DNA of 64,000 nt from Thiolapillus brandeum (lineage in GTDB: Bacteria; Pseudomonadota; Gammaproteobacteria; Chromatiales; Chromatiaceae), in the NCBI RefSeq assembly GCF_000828615.1, contig NZ_AP012273.1:620001-684000 (forward strand). The letters run 5' to 3'. The notes below the pieces were generated by a model. It was not told the DNA's origin and ran no database searches. It saw only the letters and a program-made list of their open reading frames with translations. Each line of letters opens with the position of its first letter. Positions within the stretch are counted from its first letter, which is position 1. The position numbers were made by a program, and so were the translations under genes. Positions 51,907 through 61,190 of the stretch are shown here, in pieces.

Positions 51907-53283
51907 ATGGCCCGGCAAGCCGACAAACTGCAACCCGTACCCGTCTGGCTGGGCCGGCTGCGCATGGAACTGCGCCAGTTGGCCATGCCGGTGCTCATGT
52001 CCTCGCGTCGGGGACTCCTGTCCGTTTCCTTTGAAGTACCTCTGACGCCGCTGGATGCTCCCCCCGCAGATGCCCAGGTATGGCAGTTCTGGCAGCGACC
52101 GGAGTCGGAACACTGCCTGCTGGGTTTGGGTCTGGCGCATCGGGAAACGGCTTCCGGTTCCCGGCGCTTTCATCATCTCGATGCAGTCTGGCAGGGTTTG
52201 CGCGGAGGTTGGACGCGGATTTCCCAGGGGCATGCCCGGCCCCGGGCACGGGCGTTTCTAGGCTTCGCCTTTGACCCGGGGTTTCAACCCGACGATGCCT
52301 GGGAAGGCTTTGAGAATGCCCTCATCCAGATCCCCAGGCTGCTGGTGGAATGGCACCATGGGTGCTGTGTGATCAGCTTCAATTGTCATCTTGACCAGGC
52401 AGGCAAACCAGAGCAGTTGTTCTCCCGGTGGATGGATGATCTGGATCTGTTGCTGAAACATACCGAAACCGCCGAAAAATCAGTCTCTTCCTGCCTGATC
52501 CGGGAACAGCCCAGTGCCGGATCCTGGCAACGGCAGGTGGCGGATGCCGTGAATGCTGCTGAACGGGGAGATCTGGACAAGGTCGTCCTTAGCCGAAGCC
52601 TGAAACTGCGGTTCAACCGCCCCGTGGAGCATCGCCGCCTCCTGTCGGGGCTGGCCCGGCGCTATCCAGGCTGTAATATCCTGTCTGTGAGTTTTGGTGG
52701 GGACGTGTTGCTCGCCGCTACGCCGGAACGCCTGTTGCACACCAGTGCACAGAGGGTCCACTGCGATGCTCTGGCGGGAACGCTCCCGGTGGATGCCCGG
52801 AACCGCGATGCCGATATGGAAGCCCATGAACATGCGCCCGTGGTGAGCGCTATCCGCAATGCTCTGGATCCCCTGTGCAAGGAACTGAGTGTGGATGAAT
52901 GCCCGGGCAGGCTGAACCTGAATAATCTGGCTCACCTGTACACGGCCATCCGTGGCGAACTCAGGCCCGGAATCCGTGCCATGCAGATCCTGGACAGACT
53001 GCATCCCACGCCTGCCGTCGGTGGCATGCCGCGAAAGCAGGCCCTGGAATGGATGGGGCAGGATGAGCGCTGGCAGCGGGGCTGGTACACGGGTGGGTTC
53101 GGCTGGCTGGGAGACAACAATCAGGCGGATCTCTCGGTATTGTTGCGCTGTGCCCGCATACATGGCAACAGGGCCAGCCTGTATGCCGGTGCGGGCATTA
53201 CCCGGGTCTCCGATCCCCAAAGGGAACTGCGGGAAACAGAGATGAAGTTCGAGCCCATGTTGCGTGCCCTGACCGAATGTTGA
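51907..53283 (+). CDS. menF: Isochorismate synthase
   Basis: A 458-residue chorismate-binding enzyme (MenF/EntC type). Motifs include DKVVLSRSLKLRF, LLAATPERLLH, ALAGTLP, LAHLYTAIRG, LHPTPAVGGMP and WYTGGFGWLGD, with a final YAGAGITRVSDPQRELRETEMKFEPM. It converts chorismate to isochorismate, the first menaquinone step. It overlaps menD by 7 bases (ATGTTGA), a translational coupling. The gene lies immediately downstream of the nos cluster with a 6-base gap. Confidence 0.92.
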   Translation: MARQADKLQPVPVWLGRLRMELRQLAMPVLMSSRRGLLSVSFEVPLTPLDAPPADAQVWQFWQRPESEHCLLGLGLAHRETASGSRRFHHLDAVWQGLRGGWTRISQGHARPRARAFLGFAFDPGFQPDDAWEGFENALIQIPRLLVEWHHGCCVISFNCHLDQAGKPEQLFSRWMDDLDLLLKHTETAEKSVSSCLIREQPSAGSWQRQVADAVNAAERGDLDKVVLSRSLKLRFNRPVEHRRLLSGLARRYPGCNILSVSFGGDVLLAATPERLLHTSAQRVHCDALAGTLPVDARNRDADMEAHEHAPVVSAIRNALDPLCKELSVDECPGRLNLNNLAHLYTAIRGELRPGIRAMQILDRLHPTPAVGGMPRKQALEWMGQDERWQRGWYTGGFGWLGDNNQADLSVLLRCARIHGNRASLYAGAGITRVSDPQRELRETEMKFEPMLRALTEC

Positions 53284-54971
53284 AGGATCCCGCGAAAATC
53301 AACCTGGAAGCCAGCCTGGCCCTTCTGGATGGTCTGGTTGGTGCCGGGCTGGAGCGCCTGGTGTATTCCCCGGGCTCGCGCAACACGCCTCTGACCCTGG
53401 CGGCCATACGTCACGCTCAGGTGGATGAATGCCCGGCCGTGGACGAGCGCAGCGCTGCCTGGCTGGCGTTGGGCATGGCCAGGGTCTCCAGGCGTCCCGT
53501 GGCCCTGGTATGCACCTCAGGAACGGCCGTGGCCAACTGGCACCCCGCCGTGGTGGAAGCGGATCGGCAGGGTATTCCATTGGTGCTGATCAGTGCCGAC
53601 CGCCCCTGGGAGCTGCAGCAATGCGCGGCCAATCAAAGCATCGATCAGGAGGGGCTGTTCGGGCGTCATGTGCGTGCCTTTCATCCGCTCTCACCGCCGG
53701 ATGGACTCAGTGATTCCATCCGGCGCCTGCGGGCCCTGGGGCGTCAGTTGCTGCGGGAATCCCTGGGCGTGGATCCGGGGCCTGTGCATCTGAACTTTCC
53801 TTTTCGTGAGCCCCTGGTACCCCTGGAGCCACCGGGCGTATCTCCTGCCGTAACGGTAGAGCCTTTGTACTCTCCCGTTCCGGCTCTGGCGCCCGGGGAG
53901 CTGGCATTACTGGCCCGGCAACTGAAGCAGGGCAACGGCGTCATTGTCTGCGGTCCCGGAGATCCCCTGCCGGAAGTGCTGCGACTGGGCGAGGCCTGCG
54001 GCGCGCCGGTGCTGGCGGATCCGCTTTCGGGATTGCGTTTCACCGGCTCCCGGGAGACCGATCCGCTGGCCGGTTACGATCTGTTCCTTCGTGATCAGGC
54101 CCTTGCTCGGAATCTGCAGCCTGACTGGATACTGCATTTTGGGGGCTTGCCGGTATCCCGGTCCCTGCAGAATTGGCTGGCCGGGCAGACCCAGGCCCGG
54201 TATTGGTGGGTGAATCCTGCTGGCCGGACCCTGGATCTGCCCGGTGCCAGTGTGGAAACCCTGCCGGTCAGTCCCGATTGGTTGAGCCAGGCGCTGCCGG
54301 CAATGCTGCCAGCCGGAAAATCCCGGGATTGGTGCCAGGCCTGGCAACAGCAGGAACGGCGGGTTCGTCGATTGCTGGAACAGGTATCCCCGCCCCTGGA
54401 AGTACAGGTGCTGCGGCGCCTGGTGGATCAACTGCCCGATGACAGTCTGCTGTTCCTGGCCAACTCCCTGCCGGTACGCTTTTTCGATGCCTGTTCCGGT
54501 ATCCGGCATACGAATGTTGCTGTGTACGGCAATCGTGGCGCCAGCGGCATCGACGGCAATCTCTCGACCCTGGCAGGCCTGACAAGGGCCTGGCATGGAT
54601 CCGGCCTGGCAGTGGGCATTGTGGGAGACCTGGCGTTCTTTCACGATCTCAATGCCCTGTCCCTGTGCCGGCAACAGGATATCCTGCTGCTGTTGTTCAA
54701 TAATGGTGGCGGTGGGATATTCGACTACCTGCCCCAGGTGGGCCTGGCGGAACACGAGCAGGGGTGGCGCACCCCGGTTCCCCTGGCCTATGAGCACCTG
54801 GCCGCAGCCTTTGGCATCCCGTATCAACGTCTGGAGCAGGTGGAGGATATGGAATCCGTGCTGACGGGGCTGCTGCCGGAAAAGGGCTGCCGCCTGCTGG
54901 AGATTGTTATTGACGCAGAGGTCAGCCGTCAGCAGTATCAGGAATTCACCAACCAATTCACGGAAAACTGA
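53277..54971 (+). CDS. menD: SEPHCHC synthase (MenD)
   Basis: A 564-residue ThDP-dependent enzyme. The N-terminal PYR domain reads LVYSPGSRNTPLTLAAI...VDERSAAWLALGMAR and VCTSGTAVANWHPAVVEA. The C-terminal PP domain has FLANSLPVRFFD, NRGASGIDGNLSTLAG, VGDLAFFHDLNAL and FNNGGGGIFDYLP (Mg-ThDP binding). It condenses isochorismate and 2-oxoglutarate, then decarboxylates. Its stop abuts the menB ATG, with no spacing. All expected blocks are present. Confidence 0.94.
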   Translation: MLKDPAKINLEASLALLDGLVGAGLERLVYSPGSRNTPLTLAAIRHAQVDECPAVDERSAAWLALGMARVSRRPVALVCTSGTAVANWHPAVVEADRQGIPLVLISADRPWELQQCAANQSIDQEGLFGRHVRAFHPLSPPDGLSDSIRRLRALGRQLLRESLGVDPGPVHLNFPFREPLVPLEPPGVSPAVTVEPLYSPVPALAPGELALLARQLKQGNGVIVCGPGDPLPEVLRLGEACGAPVLADPLSGLRFTGSRETDPLAGYDLFLRDQALARNLQPDWILHFGGLPVSRSLQNWLAGQTQARYWWVNPAGRTLDLPGASVETLPVSPDWLSQALPAMLPAGKSRDWCQAWQQQERRVRRLLEQVSPPLEVQVLRRLVDQLPDDSLLFLANSLPVRFFDACSGIRHTNVAVYGNRGASGIDGNLSTLAGLTRAWHGSGLAVGIVGDLAFFHDLNALSLCRQQDILLLLFNNGGGGIFDYLPQVGLAEHEQGWRTPVPLAYEHLAAAFGIPYQRLEQVEDMESVLTGLLPEKGCRLLEIVIDAEVSRQQYQEFTNQFTEN

Positions 54972-55805
54972 ATGAACGGCAAAATCAACTGGACGCCTGT
55001 GGCGGGAAAAAACTACTCGGATATCCGCTATGAGCGGCTCGATGGCATAGCCAAGATCACCATTGCCCGGCCCGAGGTGCGCAATGCCTTTCGCCCGCGC
55101 ACGGTGGAAGAGCTGATCGATGCCTTCCATCATGCCCACCATGCGCCGGATATCGGCGCCATCATTCTCACCGGGGAAGGGGAGCTGGCTTTTTGTTCCG
55201 GTGGTGATCAGAAGGTGCGCGGTACGGATGGAGGTTACAAGGATGAGGAAGGTGTGCAGCATCTGAATGTTCTGGATCTGCAGATGCAGATCCGCCGCCT
55301 GCCCAAGCCCGTAGTAGCCATGGTGGCGGGCTATGCCGTCGGTGGGGGGCATGTCCTGCACCTGGTCTGCGATCTCACCATCGCTGCCGAGAATGCCCGC
55401 TTTGGTCAGACCGGCCCCAGGGTGGGGTCCTTCGATGCCGGCCTGGGAGCAGGGTTGCTGGCGCGTACGGTAGGTCTGAAAAAGGCCAAGGAGATCTGGT
55501 TTCTGTGCCGCCAGTACACGGCCCAGGAGGCCCTGGACATGGGGTTGGTGAACACCGTGGTGCCCCTGGACAGGCTGGAGGCCGAGACTCTGGACTGGTG
55601 CCGGCAGATGTTGCGTCATTCCCCCAGCAGCCTGCGCCTGCTGAAGGCGGGCTTCAATGCCGATACCGATGGACTGGCGGGCATTCAGGAACTGGCGGGC
55701 AATGCCACGGCACTTTTCTACATGTCCGGGGAAGCCAGGGAAGGCCGTGATGCCTTCCTGGAAAAGCGCCCGCCGGACTTTACCCGGTTTCCCCGCCGCC
55801 CATGA
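54972..55805 (+). CDS. menB: 1,4-dihydroxy-2-naphthoyl-CoA synthase
   Basis: A 277-residue crotonase-fold enzyme with MenB landmarks: [74 protein letters not shown] and the C-terminal [23 protein letters not shown]. It cyclises o-succinylbenzoyl-CoA to DHNA-CoA, whose thioester would then be cleaved by the MenI-like protein at 38494. It starts directly after the menD stop. Confidence 0.94.
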   Translation: MNGKINWTPVAGKNYSDIRYERLDGIAKITIARPEVRNAFRPRTVEELIDAFHHAHHAPDIGAIILTGEGELAFCSGGDQKVRGTDGGYKDEEGVQHLNVLDLQMQIRRLPKPVVAMVAGYAVGGGHVLHLVCDLTIAAENARFGQTGPRVGSFDAGLGAGLLARTVGLKKAKEIWFLCRQYTAQEALDMGLVNTVVPLDRLEAETLDWCRQMLRHSPSSLRLLKAGFNADTDGLAGIQELAGNATALFYMSGEAREGRDAFLEKRPPDFTRFPRRP

Positions 55806-55854
55806 TTCCCTCCGCCACTCCGGGAAGGGATGCCGTCCGGTTTTACTTCGGTTC

Positions 55855-56736
55855 ATGAGCAGCCCCTGGATCTCCGCTATCCGGCCCAAGACCCTGGGGT
55901 TGTCCGTCAGTCCGGTGCTTCTGGGTACCATCCTGGGGGTCGTACAGCAGGGCCGCATTCACTGGCTCCCGGCCCTGGCTGCCTTACTGGCGGCCATGGC
56001 CATCCAGATTGGTACCAATCTGCACAATGATGCCGCTGATCATCTCAAAGGCACGGATACTCCCGACCGCCTGGGACCGGCACGGGCTTCAGCTTTGGGC
56101 CTGCTCGATCCCTGGCAGGTGAAACAGGGCGCTCTTGCGGCCTTTGGCCTGGCGTTTCTCCTGGGTATCTACCTGGTGATTTGGGGCGGCTGGCCGATTC
56201 TTCTCCTGGGATTGGCTTCCCTCCTGGCGGGAGCCGCGTACTCCGGTGGACCCTGGCCCATTTCCGAGTCGCCATTGGGAGAGATATTCGTAGGGTTGTT
56301 CTTTGGGTTGGGCGCCGTGGCGGGGAGTTTTTACCTGCAGACCGGCCAGTGGGACGGGAAAGTGCTGTCTCCGGCTGGGGCCCTGGGTGCCTTTGCTGCC
56401 GCTGTGCTGGTAGTGAACAACTACCGGGATCGGTTCACGGATGCGCTGGCGGGGCGCAGGACCCTGGCGGTGCTTCTGCCTCTTTCCGCCAGCCGGGTTG
56501 AATATGCCTTACTCATGCTGGGTCCATTTTTGCTGCCTGGAGTGTTGTGGCGCACACAAGGCTTTGCATGGCTGCTGCTGCCAGCACTGGCAGGAGCCCT
56601 GTATCTGGTCTATCTCATGTATCATCTGCCTCATGGCCGGGAGCTGAATCGGCTGCTGGGGCTTACCGCACGCTTTCAGTTGATCTTTTCCCTGTTGTTT
56701 TGTGTCCAGTTGCTCCTGGAGCATCAGAGAAGCTGA
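55855..56736 (+). CDS. menA: 1,4-dihydroxy-2-naphthoate octaprenyltransferase
   Basis: About 293 residues with eight or nine TMs and the UbiA-family first Asp-rich motif NLHNDAADHLKGTDTPDR. The second motif region is VVNNYRDRFTDALAGRRTLAV. It attaches a polyprenyl tail to DHNA to form demethylmenaquinone. ATG 55855 (MSSPWISAIRPKTL) is chosen; longer forms lack coding character. It closes the menFDBA block. The final methylation enzyme (UbiE/MenG) is not in the window. Confidence 0.92.
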   Translation: MSSPWISAIRPKTLGLSVSPVLLGTILGVVQQGRIHWLPALAALLAAMAIQIGTNLHNDAADHLKGTDTPDRLGPARASALGLLDPWQVKQGALAAFGLAFLLGIYLVIWGGWPILLLGLASLLAGAAYSGGPWPISESPLGEIFVGLFFGLGAVAGSFYLQTGQWDGKVLSPAGALGAFAAAVLVVNNYRDRFTDALAGRRTLAVLLPLSASRVEYALLMLGPFLLPGVLWRTQGFAWLLLPALAGALYLVYLMYHLPHGRELNRLLGLTARFQLIFSLLFCVQLLLEHQRS

Positions 56737-56856
56737 TTTTAGGCTTGCAGTGGACAGAAAATCGCGCTCCAATTGCAATTTCATGCTGATTGTCACCCTG
56801 AACCAAAGAGTGCAGTCTTTATTTTTTTCCGGAACAGGTCCATAGCGAGGTTTTTC

Positions 56857-58620
56857 ATGAAAAGTTTTCTCAAGACGGCAATGGCCTCCCTGGTGGGCCT
56901 GGTATTGTTCCTTGTACTACTGGTGATGTTGGCTGGTGTGATCATCACCAGTCAGGAAGCACCAAAGCCTCTGGAAGACAACACCCTGTTGGTGGTGAAC
57001 CTTTCTGTGCCCATCAGCGACAAAGCGCCGCGGCAGAAGTTTTCGGACGTGATCGGTGGGGCCATCCGGAAGAAGGACGCTGGACAACAGTCCCTGCGTA
57101 CCCTGGTCAGGGCGATACACAAGGCTGCCGGGAATGATCATATCAGCGCACTCTATCTGAAAGGCAATGTGGTGCGGAAGGGTTATGCTTCCGGTTGGGC
57201 AGCCCTCAAGGAAGTACGTGAGGCGGTTGCGGCTTTCAGAGATGCTGGCAAGCCGGTGATCACCTGGCAGGAAGACCTGGATGAGGAAACTCTGTATGTG
57301 GTGTCTCCTGCGAATGAGATCGTACTCAATCCCATGGCGTTGATGGAGTTCAACGGTTTTGCTGCCGAGGTCAAGTATTACCGCCAGGCTTTTGAAAAGT
57401 ATGGGATCGATGTTCAGGTGACCCGGGTGGGCAAGTACAAGTCGGCGGTGGAGCCTTTTCTCCTGGATCACATGAGTGACGAGAGCCGGGAACAGCTCAA
57501 TTCTCTGCTGAATGACATGTTCGATGAAGCCGTGGCGGATATTGCCAGGAGCCGCAAGCTGTCGCCGGACAGTCTCTACAGCCTGGCGCAGAATGAAGCC
57601 GTGATTCCCGCCCGGGAAGCCCTTTCCCGGGGATTTGTCACCAGTGTGGACTATTACGATGTGGTCCTGAAACGGCTGCGCGAGCTTACGGATACCAAGG
57701 CGGGTGAAGAAATCGAGCGCCTGGTGGGAGTATCCGATTTTCTTGCCAGCGTCGAAAAGGAAAGTGAAGACAAGGACAAGCTTGTGGTGATTTATGCCGA
57801 GGGTGACATTGTCTCCGGCAATGATGAGGATGAAGTGGCCGGCACCTATATTTCCCGCCTGCTGCGTAAGGCCAGAGAAGACGATGATGTGAAAGCCGTG
57901 GTGCTGCGCGTGAACAGTCCCGGCGGCAGCGCTGATGCTTCGGATATCATCCAACGCGAAACCATATTGCTGAAGAAGGAAAAACCTTTGATCGTCTCCA
58001 TGGGTACGGTGGCGGCCTCCGGGGGTTACTGGATCTCTGCCTACGGGGATGAGATCTATGCCGAACCCAATACCATTACCGGGTCTATCGGCGTATTTGG
58101 CATGTATCTCAATATCAAGAAACTGGTGAATGAGTTTGGTGTCAAGGTGGAAACCGCGCGCACGGCTCCGGCAGCGGATATCTACAGCCTGTTCCGTCCC
58201 AAGACGGAGCGGGAGTTAGCGGTCATCCAGAAGTTTGTCGACAGTATCTATGACCAGTTCCTGGACAAGGTTTCCGAGGGGCGCAAGCTGGATCGTGCGG
58301 CCGTGCATGAGATCGCCCAGGGCCGGGTATGGTCCGGGAAACAGGCGCGGCAGTTGGGGCTGGTGGACAAGTTTGGTGGTCTTGAAGATGCTATTGCGGC
58401 CGCTGCGGACAAGGCAGGTCTGAAAGACTATCGCGTAGAGGAGTATCAGCAGCCCGGCAGCTTTATGGATGACATCATGGAGGAGCTGGGTTTCAGCGCG
58501 TCCGTGAAAACCGGAGTGCCCCTGCTGGATTCCATGTGGGAAGAGTTGGGTTATCTGCTGCAAAAGGCGGATTCCAAGGGTATTTATGTGCGCCTTCCCT
58601 ATGACCTGAGCGTACACTGA
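56857..58620 (+). CDS. sppA: Signal peptide peptidase SppA (67-kDa type)
   Basis: About 587 residues. An N-terminal TM (TAMASLVGLVLFLVLLVMLAGVII) is followed by two tandem S49 domains. The general-base Lys lies in VTRVGKYKSAVEPFLLD of the N-domain. The nucleophile Ser is in MGTVAASGGYWISAYGDEIYAEP of the C-domain, as in E. coli SppA. It degrades cleaved signal peptides in the inner membrane. The start is taken at ATG 56857 with GCGAGG before it; the upstream ORF extension is not supported. It is followed by a membrane protein gene 11 bases later. Confidence 0.93.
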   Translation: MKSFLKTAMASLVGLVLFLVLLVMLAGVIITSQEAPKPLEDNTLLVVNLSVPISDKAPRQKFSDVIGGAIRKKDAGQQSLRTLVRAIHKAAGNDHISALYLKGNVVRKGYASGWAALKEVREAVAAFRDAGKPVITWQEDLDEETLYVVSPANEIVLNPMALMEFNGFAAEVKYYRQAFEKYGIDVQVTRVGKYKSAVEPFLLDHMSDESREQLNSLLNDMFDEAVADIARSRKLSPDSLYSLAQNEAVIPAREALSRGFVTSVDYYDVVLKRLRELTDTKAGEEIERLVGVSDFLASVEKESEDKDKLVVIYAEGDIVSGNDEDEVAGTYISRLLRKAREDDDVKAVVLRVNSPGGSADASDIIQRETILLKKEKPLIVSMGTVAASGGYWISAYGDEIYAEPNTITGSIGVFGMYLNIKKLVNEFGVKVETARTAPAADIYSLFRPKTERELAVIQKFVDSIYDQFLDKVSEGRKLDRAAVHEIAQGRVWSGKQARQLGLVDKFGGLEDAIAAAADKAGLKDYRVEEYQQPGSFMDDIMEELGFSASVKTGVPLLDSMWEELGYLLQKADSKGIYVRLPYDLSVH

Positions 58621-58631
58621 ACGACAGGAGT

Positions 58632-59333
58632 ATGGCAATGGATGAAGCGCTGAAGGAAAAGGATGAAGGCAAAGGTGGTTTGCGTGGGGTGCATGTGCTG
58701 TGGATCGTACTGGGAACCATACTGGTGACGGCTGCAGTCACATTCTGGGCCGTGCGGACTTACATCTATGCACGGGATTTCAAGCCTGTGGAACTGAGCC
58801 AGAAGGAGCAGAAGCAGCTACAGGGAAAACTTCGCCTCTTGGGCTATCAGCCCCAGGTTCCAGCGTCTTCCGCTTCAGCAGACAGGAAGGAAACGGATCA
58901 GCAATGGTTACGCCCGGAACCCTACCAGGAGCAGGGAGGCCAACACGCCCTGTTCTTTACTGAAAGGGAACTCAATGGTCTGTTGGCCAACAACCCGGAC
59001 ATGGCGCGCAAGTTGGCGGTGGATCTGTCGGACGATATGGTGAGTGCGCGTATGCTGGTACATGTGGATCCGGACTTTCCGCTTCTCGGTGGTAAAACCC
59101 TACGGGTTTCAGCCGGAGTGGAAGCGGGTTTTCATTCGGGACGTCCCGTGATCAGACTGCGCGGTGTCAGCGTCATGGGGATTCCCGTGCCCAATGCCTG
59201 GCTGGGTGGCCTGAAAAACGTGGATCTCATCAGCGAGTTTGGGGATGCCAACGGCTTCTGGAAATCGTTTGCCGACGGGGTCGAGGATATTCAGGTGGAA
59301 GACGGGCGGCTGAAGATTACTCTCAAGGAATAA
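58632..59333 (+). CDS. Hypothetical inner-membrane-anchored protein
   Basis: A 233-residue protein with one N-terminal TM (VLWIVLGTILVTAAVTFWAVRTYIYA), then a Gln/Glu-rich linker and a C-terminal domain: LFFTERELNGLLANNPDMARKLAVDLSDDMVSARMLVHVDPDFPLLGGKTLRVSAGVEAGFHSGRPVIRLRGVSVMGIPVPNAWLGGL. The pattern 'LTE.ELNGLL..N' and repeated lipid-like beta strands resemble YpmS/DUF2140-type lipid-binding proteins, though I cannot assign it firmly. It is co-directional with sppA. GACAGGAGT precedes the ATG, a good ribosome-binding site. Confidence 0.6.
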   Translation: MAMDEALKEKDEGKGGLRGVHVLWIVLGTILVTAAVTFWAVRTYIYARDFKPVELSQKEQKQLQGKLRLLGYQPQVPASSASADRKETDQQWLRPEPYQEQGGQHALFFTERELNGLLANNPDMARKLAVDLSDDMVSARMLVHVDPDFPLLGGKTLRVSAGVEAGFHSGRPVIRLRGVSVMGIPVPNAWLGGLKNVDLISEFGDANGFWKSFADGVEDIQVEDGRLKITLKE

Positions 59334-59339
59334 GGCTGA

Positions 59340-60155
59340 TCAAAAACCGCGTGCCTGCTTGATGGCTTCGTAGGCTTTGCGTATTTCCCGGGTCTTGCGC
59401 GTGGCGACTTTCATCATTTCTTCAGGCAGACCCTTGGCCACCAATTTGTCCGGGTGGTGCTGGCTCATGAGGCGGCGGTAGGCTTTTTTCACTTCTGCGT
59501 CACTGGCGTCCCTGGTGATGCCGAGCATGGTGTAGGCATCTTTCAGGGAAGGCGTGCCACTGGTGGTTCCCTGAGAGCCCTGGTGGTTCCCGCCGTGGCC
59601 GCCAGCCTGCTGGGCGCGGATCATGCGTTCAAGCTGGCGGAACAGGAATTCGGGAATCCCCAGCTGTCGGCAGATATGCAGCAGCATCTGCTCTTCGGCG
59701 GTATCCATGCGTCCATCAGCCCAGGCCGCCTGGATCTGGATCTCCAGGAACATCTGTATCAGGGTAGTGCGGCGGCGGCATTCCCGGCGAAACTGTTGCA
59801 GCACTTCGTCCAGGGGGAAATCGTGGCGTTTGCCCTGGTTGAACAGTTCGATAGCGGCGCGGCGCATGTCTGGCGGCAGATCCATTTGGGCCATAATGGC
59901 TTTGGCCTGGCTGATTTCTTCCGGAGATACTCGTCCGTCGGCCTTGGCAAGATGTCCCATCACCGAGAAGGTGGCGGTGAAGAAAGCGCTTTGTATGCGC
60001 TCCTGTTCGGCCCGGGAACCGCCCATGCTGTCTTTTTCCAGGCCGGCCAGTCCCTTGTCAAAATTATGTCCGAGCACACTGCCCAGGAGTGCGCCCAGGG
60101 GGCCACCCAGCATGAAGCCGAATACACCTCCGGCCAGTTTTCCCCACCAACTCAT
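59340..60155 (-). CDS. djlA: DnaJ-like membrane protein DjlA
   Basis: A 271-residue protein. The N-terminal TM (GKLAGGVFGFMLGGPLGALLGSVLGHNFD) is Gly-rich as in DjlA. A central TerB domain follows (FFTATFSVMGHLAKADGRVSPEEISQAKAIMAQMDL). The C-terminal J domain is SLKDAYTMLGITRDASDAEVKKAYRRLMSQHHPDKLVAKG, with an intact HPD motif. It recruits DnaK to the membrane and affects envelope stress signalling. It converges with the hypothetical gene at 58632. Confidence 0.94.
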   Translation of the reverse strand: MSWWGKLAGGVFGFMLGGPLGALLGSVLGHNFDKGLAGLEKDSMGGSRAEQERIQSAFFTATFSVMGHLAKADGRVSPEEISQAKAIMAQMDLPPDMRRAAIELFNQGKRHDFPLDEVLQQFRRECRRRTTLIQMFLEIQIQAAWADGRMDTAEEQMLLHICRQLGIPEFLFRQLERMIRAQQAGGHGGNHQGSQGTTSGTPSLKDAYTMLGITRDASDAEVKKAYRRLMSQHHPDKLVAKGLPEEMMKVATRKTREIRKAYEAIKQARGF

Positions 60156-60240
60156 GAAAGTTTACCGCTAGAGATTTGTTGATCCGGTCCTGTTGGCCGA
60201 AGAATATCTGAATCCATACATCCAGGTAATACCAGAATGC

Positions 60241-60274
60241 CTGCCGTGAAGAGGGTTCACTGTTTTCACGGCAG
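60241..60274. terminator. Hairpin downstream of the yegP-like gene
   Basis: CTGCCGTGAA pairs with TTCACGGCAG (10-bp stem, 14-base loop). It lies between the ends of djlA's upstream region and the YegP-like gene on the minus strand. The T-rich side is on the plus strand, so its direction is unclear. Confidence 0.4.
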
Positions 60275-60296
60275 GAGGTTTCTTTTCAATATCCTG

Positions 60297-60632
60297 TCAG
60301 GTCTTGGCTTCTACAACCGGTGCATCAGGAGCATTGCGCCCCACGGAATCAATTCCGTTGTTGCGGCCCTTCTCGGTCTTGTACATCTGGCTCTTGCCAA
60401 TGATCTGGCCATTGGTGGCATTCAGGGTGAAAAAGAATTTGCCATTGGTGGCCGTCTTCTTTTCAAAACGCTTGGGATCCTGGCTGTTCTTGCGCACGGA
60501 CTCGATGCCATTGGCGCAGCTCTTGGGCGCAGCGTATCCCTGGCTCTGCAGAATGGTCTCGCCGTTGCCGGCTTTGAGTACGAAGTAGTGTTTGCCGTCC
60601 TTGCCGACGGAAGTAACGAACTTGCCTGCCAT
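60297..60632 (-). CDS. yegP: YegP-family tandem DUF1508 protein
   Basis: A 111-residue protein made of two DUF1508 repeats: KFVTSVGKDGKHYFVLKAGNGETILQSQGYAAPKSCANGIESVRKN and KKTATNGKFFFTLNATNGQIIGKSQMYKTEKGRNNGIDSVGRN. Each repeat is a small beta-beta-alpha unit with conserved FxLxAxNGxxIxxSQ. The role is unknown, though related proteins are stress-associated. The ribosome-binding site is AAGGAG. Confidence 0.93.
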   Translation of the reverse strand: MAGKFVTSVGKDGKHYFVLKAGNGETILQSQGYAAPKSCANGIESVRKNSQDPKRFEKKTATNGKFFFTLNATNGQIIGKSQMYKTEKGRNNGIDSVGRNAPDAPVVEAKT

Positions 60633-60676
60633 GATGGTCTCCTTTCAAAGGTTGCTTGTGGTGGTTCCAGGTTGGT

Positions 60677-61102
60677 TCAGACATCGGTTTCAACATCATC
60701 GACATCGATCTGCCCGGTGATCCTGCGCCGGATGTGCGACCAGGATATGCCCACGGCCAGTAACAGTGACAATAGTGACAATGCCACATAACCGAGCATG
60801 GATTTGTTGTCCAGAGACAGCCAGCCATAGAAAATCATGGCCCAGATCAGGCTGCCAAACAGAGCGATAACCAGTACGGAGCCGCCGAATCCCAGAGAAC
60901 GGGCGGTGGCGCGTAAATAGATGGCCCAGCCGATGATGAGAACCACGGCTGAGAGTATGATCATGGGGTCCAGCTTGTTCTCGCTTTGAATGAACCAGTG
61001 TATCCAGGAGTTTCCGGACGGATTGTAGGTGGCGAACACCAGAACAAAGGCAACCACCAGACGAATGAGAAAGTTGCTCCAGTGAAAAGCTGTGACTGCC
61101 AT
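60677..61102 (-). CDS. Small four-TM membrane protein (DUF6524-like)
   Basis: A 141-residue protein with four predicted TMs: FLIRLVVAFVLVFATYNPSG, PMIILSAVVLIIGWAIYLRA, SVLVIALFGSLIWAMIFYGWL and LGYVALSLLSLLLAVGISW. The loop 'YNPSGNSWIHW' resembles DUF6524-type proteins, a tentative match. The C-terminus is acidic (QIDVDDVETDV). It is unlinked by overlap to its neighbours, and its function is unknown. Confidence 0.7.
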   Translation of the reverse strand: MAVTAFHWSNFLIRLVVAFVLVFATYNPSGNSWIHWFIQSENKLDPMIILSAVVLIIGWAIYLRATARSLGFGGSVLVIALFGSLIWAMIFYGWLSLDNKSMLGYVALSLLSLLLAVGISWSHIRRRITGQIDVDDVETDV

Positions 61103-61140
61103 GAAGAACGGCTCCCTTGATTCTTGTTGCTCCGCAGTAT

Positions 61141-61172
61141 AGCAGGCCGTTGAAAAAAGTCATGTTTTCAGG
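61141..61172. repeat. Partial end of the five-hairpin repeat
   Basis: AGGCCGTTGAAAAAAGTCATGTTTTCAG resembles the terminal hairpin of the 160-bp repeat, most like the solo copy at 3664. It is degenerate, and the rest of the element is absent. Confidence 0.4.
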
Positions 61173-61190
61173 GGGAATCCCCGGGGTGTT

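Noticed and set aside
53907-55958. A 683-codon frame opposite menD/menB
   Set aside because: It spans two clear genes on the other strand and shows no domain signal; it is a codon-bias shadow.
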